Positions 38,540-43,610 of a stretch of DNA of 43,610 bases are shown here, one piece after another. The stretch is from positions 1 to 43,610 of the forward strand of contig NZ_JXYP01000033.1 in NCBI RefSeq assembly GCF_000964005.1. Reading direction: 5' to 3'. Each line of letters begins with the position of its first letter. The stretch's first letter is position 1. Under the pieces are notes generated by a model. The model was not told the DNA's origin. It saw only the letters and a list, made by a program, of their open reading frames with translations, and ran no database searches. Position numbers and translations under genes: made by a program. Origin of the DNA: Williamsia herbipolensis (GTDB taxonomy: Bacteria; Actinomycetota; Actinomycetes; Mycobacteriales; Mycobacteriaceae).

Positions 38540-40000
38540 ATGAATGATCCTGAGTCGGATTACGCTGCCCTGGAACAGATTGTGGACAGAATTGCTGCCG
38601 CCGAATCCAACTCATGCGCCGACGAGACCGTCGCGGATCTCGCCATCCGCCACGAACGCATCGCCCGCCGCATGGAGTCCATCGGCAACCGCAGAATCCT
38701 CGACGTCTCCGACCGGGATGCTCACAAGACAGTCGGGTCCGTGACGGTCACCGAGTTCCTGCGCACCGAATCGCGCATCACCCACCCCAAGAAACGCCTC
38801 GACGCAATCCGATCGTTGGAACCGATGCACGCGATGACCGGCGAGAAACTGCCACCGGCGTGCCCGAACACCGCCCGCGAACTCGCGGCCGGTTCGATCG
38901 GTCCCGACCACGTCCACGCGGTACTCGACGCGATCAAGAAGATCCCGTCAGCCGTCGACACGGATCAGCGAGCGCGGGCCGAGGAAGTCCTGGCCGAATT
39001 CGCAACCACACTCACGCCCAAAGAGATCGGCGCCGCCGGGGTGCGGATCCTGGCGCACCTTGACCCGGACGGAACCCTCACCGACGACCGCGATCGAGCA
39101 CGCAACCGGAAACTGAATGTCGGGTGCCAGGACTCGCAGTTGATGTCGAAGCTGACCGCGACGTTGGATCCGATCACGCGCGCCCTGTTCGACGTCGTGT
39201 TGGCGAAGTGGGCCGCACCCGGGATGAACAACCCTGACGACGACCAATCCCCGAGAGGCGATCACGGCGACGCCGATCCGGAATTGCTCAAAGATGCCGC
39301 TGATCGGGATTGGCGCAGCCAGTCCCAACGCAACCACGACGCCTTCAAGGCCCTCTTGGACGCCGCGGTGAACGGTGGTCTCCTCGGCGGCTCACATCGT
39401 GGGTTGCCGCCCCAGATCATCGTCTCCATCACCGACGCCCAACTGCGCGAGCACGCCGGCGTCGCGCGCACTGCCGCCGGTAGCGATCTCCCGATCAGTG
39501 ACGTGATCAAGCTGGCCTCCGACGCACAGTCGCATCTCGCGGTGTTCAGCGATGTCACCAGCGAGCCACTGTTCTTCGGCCGCGGCCGGCGCCTCGCGTC
39601 GCAAGCGCAGCGGTTGATGGCCTTCTCGCAGTACAAGGGCTGCAGCAAGGATGACTGCACGACACCGTTCGCGCACACCGAGATGCACCACGCAGAGCAG
39701 GACTGGGCCGACGGTGGACTCACCGATGCGCCACACATGGCTCCGGCGTGCGGACGGCACAACCGGGCCGTCGGATCCGAACCGCATCAGTGGATCACGG
39801 AGAAGATCACTGAGGGCCCCGACAAGGGCCGCTACGGCTGGCGACGCAACACCGACCCACCCGAGAAGCTCCGCGCCAACCACCTACACCGCATCGACGA
39901 ACTCCTCGAGCGACATCGGAACCCATCCGACACCACTCCGGTGGTGGGTCGGCGATTCGACATCGCGTGGCCAGACATGGTCATCGACGACGCAGCGTGA
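38540..40000 (+). CDS. DUF222/HNH endonuclease-like (13E12-repeat family) protein
   Basis: This 486-residue protein has an N-terminal DUF222-type helical domain (about 1-300; GNRRILDVSDRDAHKTVGSVTVTEFL, GSIGPDHVHAVLDAIKKIP) and a C-terminal HNH motif (about 370-415; YKGCSKDDCTTPF, HTEMHHAEQDWADGG, APACGRHNRAVG). The His and Cys residues expected for metal and DNA cleavage are present. The ATG follows a very strong GGGGAGGGGG. It is from a different branch than the HNH gene at 14750. A possible LexA box upstream suggests damage-induced expression. Confidence 0.88.
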   Translation: MNDPESDYAALEQIVDRIAAAESNSCADETVADLAIRHERIARRMESIGNRRILDVSDRDAHKTVGSVTVTEFLRTESRITHPKKRLDAIRSLEPMHAMTGEKLPPACPNTARELAAGSIGPDHVHAVLDAIKKIPSAVDTDQRARAEEVLAEFATTLTPKEIGAAGVRILAHLDPDGTLTDDRDRARNRKLNVGCQDSQLMSKLTATLDPITRALFDVVLAKWAAPGMNNPDDDQSPRGDHGDADPELLKDAADRDWRSQSQRNHDAFKALLDAAVNGGLLGGSHRGLPPQIIVSITDAQLREHAGVARTAAGSDLPISDVIKLASDAQSHLAVFSDVTSEPLFFGRGRRLASQAQRLMAFSQYKGCSKDDCTTPFAHTEMHHAEQDWADGGLTDAPHMAPACGRHNRAVGSEPHQWITEKITEGPDKGRYGWRRNTDPPEKLRANHLHRIDELLERHRNPSDTTPVVGRRFDIAWPDMVIDDAA

Positions 40001-40015
40001 GATGTCGCCCCTGGG

Positions 40016-40423
40016 CTAGACGAGACGGCGAACGAGGTCGTCCACGCGCGCGGCGATGTCGTTGCGGATCAGCCGCATCCGCTCCATGCCCTCGATCCCG
40101 CGGGTCGACGGTTCGTCGGTGTCCCAGTTCTCGAACACCGGCCCCGGCACGGAATCGACCGTGGCTTCACGGCCCAGGGTGACGACGACGTCCATCCGCG
40201 CCAGCAGGTCGGGGTCGATGGCCCGCGGACGCTCGGCCGAGATGTCGACACCGACCTCGAGCAGTGCCTCGGCCGACTGGGCATTGACCACCGAGCCGGG
40301 TCTCGTCCCCGCCGAGTGGACGTCGACGGTCTCGCCGGCGACCTTCCGCATGAGCCCGGCCGCCATCTGCGACTTGCCGCCGTTCTTCACGCACACGAAC
40401 AGGACACTCGGCGTCGTGCTCAT
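40016..40423 (-). CDS. arsC: arsenate reductase, mycothiol-dependent type
   Basis: This 135-residue enzyme belongs to the low-molecular-weight phosphatase fold. The P-loop reads CVKNGGKSQMAAG with the catalytic Cys at 11 and Lys in place of the Arg of phosphatases. This is the form of the actinobacterial arsenate-mycothiol transferases (Corynebacterium ArsC1/ArsC2 type). The additional resolving Cys residues of thioredoxin-linked ArsC enzymes are absent, which supports mycothiol use. The acid is in ENWDTDEPS. It reduces arsenate to arsenite for export by the next gene upstream. Its ATG overlaps the acr3 TGA. Confidence 0.92.
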   Translation of the reverse strand: MSTTPSVLFVCVKNGGKSQMAAGLMRKVAGETVDVHSAGTRPGSVVNAQSAEALLEVGVDISAERPRAIDPDLLARMDVVVTLGREATVDSVPGPVFENWDTDEPSTRGIEGMERMRLIRNDIAARVDDLVRRLV

Positions 40424-41505
40424 CGCTGCGATCCCGCTGTCGTCGCGTCAGCACGGAACCGTTTCCGCAGGGCCAGCGACAGATACACCAGACCGACGAG
40501 CACGGGCACCTCGATCAACGGACCGACGACGCCGGCCAACGCCTGACCCGACGTAGCGCCGTACGTGGCGATCGCAACGGCGATGGCGAGTTCGAAGTTG
40601 TTGCCGGCCGCGGTGAACGCCAACGTGGTGGTGCGTTCGTAACCGAGTCCGATGGCCGCACCGAACGCGTATCCACCGCCCCACATGACCGCGAAGTACA
40701 CCAGCAGCGGCAGCGCGATGCGCACGACATCGATTGGGTGTGAGGTGATCTGATCGCCCTGGAGCGCGAAGAGGATCACGATCGTGAACAGCAATCCGTA
40801 CAGCGCCCACGGACCTATACGCGGGATGAACGCCCGCTCGTACCACTCGCGCCCCTTGGTCTTCTCGCCGATTCGTCGCGAGAGGTAGCCGGCAACGAGG
40901 GGGATGCCGAGGAAGATCAGCACCGATTTCGCGATCTGCCAGGCCGAGGTCGAGATCGTGGTCTGCTCCAGGCCCAGCCACCCGGGCAGCACCGACAGGT
41001 AGAACCAGCCGAGCACCGCGAACATCACGACCTGGAACACCGAGTTGATCGCCACCAGGACCGCGGCGGCCTCGCGGTCACCGCACGCGAGATCGTTCCA
41101 GATGATGACCATCGCGATGCAGCGCGCCAGACCGACGATGATCAGCCCGGTGCGGTACTCGGGCAGGTCGGGCAGGAACAACCAGGCGAGCGCGAACATC
41201 AACGCGGGACCCAGGATCCAGTTGAGGGCCAGCGAGCCGAGCAGCAGTTTCCGGTCGCCGGTCACCGAGTCGAGTCGGTCGTAGCGCACCTTCGCCAGAA
41301 CCGGGTACATCATGATCAGCAACCCGATCGCGATCGGCAGCGAGACGCCGTCGACGGAGATGGTCGACAGGGCGTCGTCGAGGCCGGGAATGCCGCGGCC
41401 CAGGAGGATGCCGCCGACCATCGCCACGCCGATCCACACCGGGAGGAAGCGGTCGAGAACCGAGAGTTTCGCGACGATCGCGGGGGAGGCCTCGACAGTG
41501 CTCAC
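40420..41505 (-). CDS. acr3: arsenite efflux permease, Acr3 family
   Basis: This 361-residue permease has ten membrane helices. Diagnostic phrases are YPVLAKVRYD (helix 2 region), GLARCIAMVIIWNDLACGD with the conserved Cys that binds arsenite, and FTAAGNNFELAIAVAIATYG. It extrudes As(III) using the proton motive force. The GTG at 41505 overlaps the arsR stop (GTGA). The order arsR-acr3-arsC, all coupled, is the usual compact arsenic operon. Confidence 0.95.
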   Translation of the reverse strand: MSTVEASPAIVAKLSVLDRFLPVWIGVAMVGGILLGRGIPGLDDALSTISVDGVSLPIAIGLLIMMYPVLAKVRYDRLDSVTGDRKLLLGSLALNWILGPALMFALAWLFLPDLPEYRTGLIIVGLARCIAMVIIWNDLACGDREAAAVLVAINSVFQVVMFAVLGWFYLSVLPGWLGLEQTTISTSAWQIAKSVLIFLGIPLVAGYLSRRIGEKTKGREWYERAFIPRIGPWALYGLLFTIVILFALQGDQITSHPIDVVRIALPLLVYFAVMWGGGYAFGAAIGLGYERTTTLAFTAAGNNFELAIAVAIATYGATSGQALAGVVGPLIEVPVLVGLVYLSLALRKRFRADATTAGSQR

Positions 41506-41864
41506 GCGGACACCGCGACTCGGCCGACGGTGTCGACGGCGGCCGACAGCTTCTCCCACGCAACGGGTATCACGCGGTAGTAGACCCAGGTGCCACGTCG
41601 TTCGCAGTCCAGGAGTCCGGCGTCGCGCAACACCCTGAGGTGGTGGGAGATCGTCGGCTGCGACAGGTCGAAGGTGTCGGAGATGTCGCAGACGCAGGCC
41701 TCGCCGTTGTCATGGCTCGCGATGAGGCTCACCAACCGCAACCGCACGGGGTCGCCGATGGCCTTGAACATCCGCGCGAGCTCGGCGGAATCGCTCTCGC
41801 TCAGCGGCTCCCGGACCAGCTGCCCGTCGCACCCGTCGGCGCCGCGCGCCTGTTGCTTCGACAT
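41502..41864 (-). CDS. arsR: ArsR-family arsenite-responsive repressor
   Basis: This 120-residue winged-helix metal sensor carries the As(III)-binding motif ACVCDI (Cys57, Cys59) and the recognition helix LSQPTISHHLRVLRDAGLLDCERRGTWVYYRV. Arsenite binding would release it from DNA. The ATG at 41864 was chosen because upstream frame is noise. No ribosome site is seen, and a CAATAT -10 lies six bases before, so the message may be leaderless. It is the first gene of the arsenic operon. Confidence 0.94.
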   Translation of the reverse strand: MSKQQARGADGCDGQLVREPLSESDSAELARMFKAIGDPVRLRLVSLIASHDNGEACVCDISDTFDLSQPTISHHLRVLRDAGLLDCERRGTWVYYRVIPVAWEKLSAAVDTVGRVAVSA

Positions 41865-41866
41865 CT

Positions 41867-41878
41867 GTCTATATTGAC
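41867..41878. promoter_or_regulatory. candidate ArsR operator/promoter
   Basis: GTCTATATTGAC is a near-perfect palindrome three bases before the arsR ATG. It covers the -10 region, as expected for autorepression. Confidence 0.5.
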
Positions 41879-42002
41879 GGCTGTCGATGCAGCGGTCAAA
41901 CCGTGGGGGGCACGCCCGTGGGTTCACCGTGACCCAGGATCGCGAACGCGGGTCGGCTGCGCTTTCACGCGGCTGGTCCGGTTGCACGGATACCATCCCG
42001 CC

Positions 42003-43484
42003 ATGGTTCCCGAACCGCAGCACAGTGCGCCGTATCTCGACGCGGTGGTCGCATACGCGTTCCGTGGTCCGGCGCGTTATCACGTCCCCGGCCACAAGGG
42101 CGGTCCCGGAGCAGATCCCGCGCTACGAAAGGCGATCGGGGTCGATGCTCTGGCGGCCGACGTCCCCCAGGACATCCACGGCATCGACATCGGGCAGTCG
42201 CCGTCGGCGTACGAACGAGCGGAGACGCTGGCGGCCAATGCGTTCGGCGCCGCCCGGTCGTTCTTCCTCACCAACGGGGCCACCCAGGGCAACCACGCCC
42301 TGTGTCTCGCGCTGGCCGGACCCGACGTCCATGTGGTCGCGCAACGCAATTCGCATGGATCGATCGTCGACGGACTGGTGCTCTCCGGAGGGATCCCGAC
42401 GTTCGTCGCGCCGGAGTACGACGAGGATCTGGGCATCGCCCACTGTGTGACGCCGGAGTCACTCGACGCGGCGCTGGCCGCGGACCCCGACGCGCAGGCG
42501 GTGTTCCTGGTGTCGCCGACCTACTACGGGATGACCGCCGACATCGCCGCACTGGCCGAGGTGGCGCACGCCCGCGACATCCCGCTCGTCGTCGATCAGT
42601 CGTGGGGGCCGCACTTCGGCTTCCACCCGGCTCTGCCGACGCCAGCGCTGGCGTCAGGAGCCGACGCCATGCTCACCAGCACACACAAGATCGCCGGCTC
42701 GTTGACCCAGAGCGCCATGCTGCACGTCGGGAACTCCGGGCGTGTCGACGCCGACGCACTGGCCCGGGTGTTGCGCCTGCTGCGCAGCACCAGCCCGTCG
42801 TCGCTGCTGATCGCCTCCCTCGACAGCGCCCGACGGCAACTGTCGATGCACGGCGAGCAGCTGCTGCACGAGACGCTCGAGGCGATCGAACTCGCCCACG
42901 CCAAACTGCGCACGATCCCGGGTGTCGACCTGGTGGACCAGCGACTGGTCGGGCGGATGGGGGTGCATGCCTACGATCCGCTGCGCATCGTGCTCGACGT
43001 CCGCGGAACCGGTTGCACCGGATACGAGATCGCCGATGAACTGCGCCGCAGCTACGACGTCCACGTCGAGCTGCCGATGCAGGCGACCATCGTGCTGGTG
43101 GTGGGACTCGGCGACTCGGCACCCGCCTTGCGGCGACTGGCCGGCGACATCGAGGAGGCGGTCACCCGTCTGGCGCGGCCGGGGGTGACGACGCGCCCCC
43201 TGTCCGCGGGGACGGGGATCTTCGGTCACGGGGTGTCGGTCTCGCCGCGCGCCGCGTTCCTGGGGGCGTCGGAGCGGGTCGCGATCGCCGACGCCATCGG
43301 CCGCATCTCCTGCGAGGCGGTCGCCGCATACCCGCCGGGGGTCCCGACGCTCCTACCCGGTGAGGAGATCACCGCCGACGCAGTCGCCTACCTCCAGCAG
43401 GTGGTCGAGGGCGGAGCACGCCTGCACGGCGCGAGCGATCCCGGCTTCGCGACCGTCGTCGTGCTCCGCTCGGCCCGGACCTAG
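42003..43484 (+). CDS. Orn/Lys/Arg decarboxylase-family PLP enzyme
   Basis: This 493-residue fold-type I PLP enzyme is of the group-III decarboxylase family. The N-terminus has YHVPGHKGG (26-34), which is diagnostic. It is followed by FLTNGATQGNHAL (88-100), the cofactor-binding Asp198 in LVVDQSWGPHFGFHP and the Schiff-base Lys229 in TSTHKIAGSL. The C-terminal domain includes EAVAAYPPGVPTLLPGE. The protein is shorter than the inducible 700-residue enzymes and lacks their wing domain, so it is of the small biosynthetic type. The amino acid used (arginine, lysine or ornithine) cannot be decided. The ATG at 42003 has a GATACC -10-like box close before it. Confidence 0.92.
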   Translation: MVPEPQHSAPYLDAVVAYAFRGPARYHVPGHKGGPGADPALRKAIGVDALAADVPQDIHGIDIGQSPSAYERAETLAANAFGAARSFFLTNGATQGNHALCLALAGPDVHVVAQRNSHGSIVDGLVLSGGIPTFVAPEYDEDLGIAHCVTPESLDAALAADPDAQAVFLVSPTYYGMTADIAALAEVAHARDIPLVVDQSWGPHFGFHPALPTPALASGADAMLTSTHKIAGSLTQSAMLHVGNSGRVDADALARVLRLLRSTSPSSLLIASLDSARRQLSMHGEQLLHETLEAIELAHAKLRTIPGVDLVDQRLVGRMGVHAYDPLRIVLDVRGTGCTGYEIADELRRSYDVHVELPMQATIVLVVGLGDSAPALRRLAGDIEEAVTRLARPGVTTRPLSAGTGIFGHGVSVSPRAAFLGASERVAIADAIGRISCEAVAAYPPGVPTLLPGEEITADAVAYLQQVVEGGARLHGASDPGFATVVVLRSART

Positions 43485-43515
43485 TTGTACTGACCCGAGA
43501 CGTTGGTCGAGTGGC

Positions 43516-43610
43516 TGTGACACGTCAATCTGAGTGATGACGCGGGAGGGCCTCCTGCGGTGGAGTGGAACTGCCTAGGTATCCGCTCGTCCCTCAGGAG
43601 GCCCTCGTGT
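43516..43610 (+). mobile_element. left end of a probable IS481-family insertion sequence (cut by window edge)
   Basis: TGTGACACGTCAATCTGAG at 43516 resembles a TGT-type terminal repeat of IS481-like elements. A strong ribosome site AGGAGG (43596-43601) is followed five bases later by GTG (43607-43609), the presumed transposase start. Only the first codon is inside the window. The family is named from memory of similar ends and leaders. Confidence 0.45.
43546..43606. repeat. inverted repeat that can mask the transposase ribosome site
   Basis: GAGGGCCTCCTG (43546-43557) pairs perfectly with CAGGAGGCCCTC (43595-43606). The second arm contains AGGAGG and ends at the base before the GTG start. 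Confidence 0.7.

Noticed and set aside
1-43610. CRISPR arrays and phage modules
   Set aside because: No regularly spaced direct repeats, cas genes, integrases or capsid genes were seen.

Overview
The window reads as chromosomal DNA of a high-GC actinobacterium of the order Mycobacteriales, most like Gordonia or a close relative. The reasons are strong G/C preference at third codon positions, frequent GTG starts, a DesA1-type acyl-ACP desaturase beside a dihydrouridine synthase (the same neighbour pair as in Mycobacterium tuberculosis), a mycothiol-type arsenate reductase, two DUF222/13E12-type HNH proteins and many TetR regulators. The genus is inference. No gap between genes exceeds 300 bases.

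Layout. 1-6.3 kb, minus strand: 5' end of dusB, desA1, an NTF2-like protein, a two-gene cystine-type ABC importer whose binding protein is fused to its permease, a GH114-like lipoprotein and an alpha/beta hydrolase. 6.5-10.7 kb, plus strand: a CitMHS citrate transporter with a CitA/CitB-type two-component system, then a small Cys-rich protein. 10.7-14.6 kb: tRNA-Lys, a TetR/DHA2 efflux pair, a Glu-Asp-Phe tRNA cluster and a RelA/SpoT-domain protein. 14.7-19.9 kb: a DUF222/HNH gene with a frameshifted tail, a PQQ-propeller pseudogene with three frame breaks, a membrane-anchored unknown, an endo/exonuclease-phosphatase and an ABM protein. Three copies of one palindrome are scattered through this stretch. 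19.9-25.2 kb: a second DHA2/TetR pair, two GGDEF proteins and a DUF2231 membrane protein.

25.3-29.8 kb holds the most coherent system. A TetR gene lies beside an SDR/hydrolase/oxidoreductase operon and a second paralogous hydrolase. Five copies of one 18-bp near-palindrome sit in the two promoter regions, so one repressor probably controls both. A decayed crotonase fragment lies between the parts. 29.8-33.8 kb: an ion-transporter-type permease, a spore-photolyase-like radical SAM protein, an SRPBCC protein and a GAF-ANTAR regulator preceded by a long hairpin. 33.8-38.4 kb: TetR plus an overlapping acyl-CoA dehydrogenase/SDR/SDR/phosphotransferase operon that resembles 4-hydroxyacyl-CoA catabolism (LvaA/LvaC, ACAD10/11 logic). 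38.5-43.6 kb: a DUF222/HNH gene with an SOS-box-like site, an arsR-acr3-arsC operon, an Orn/Lys/Arg decarboxylase-family enzyme, and the probable left end of an IS481-like insertion sequence at the window edge.

All functional names rest on reading motifs and translated sequence by eye. No database search was run.
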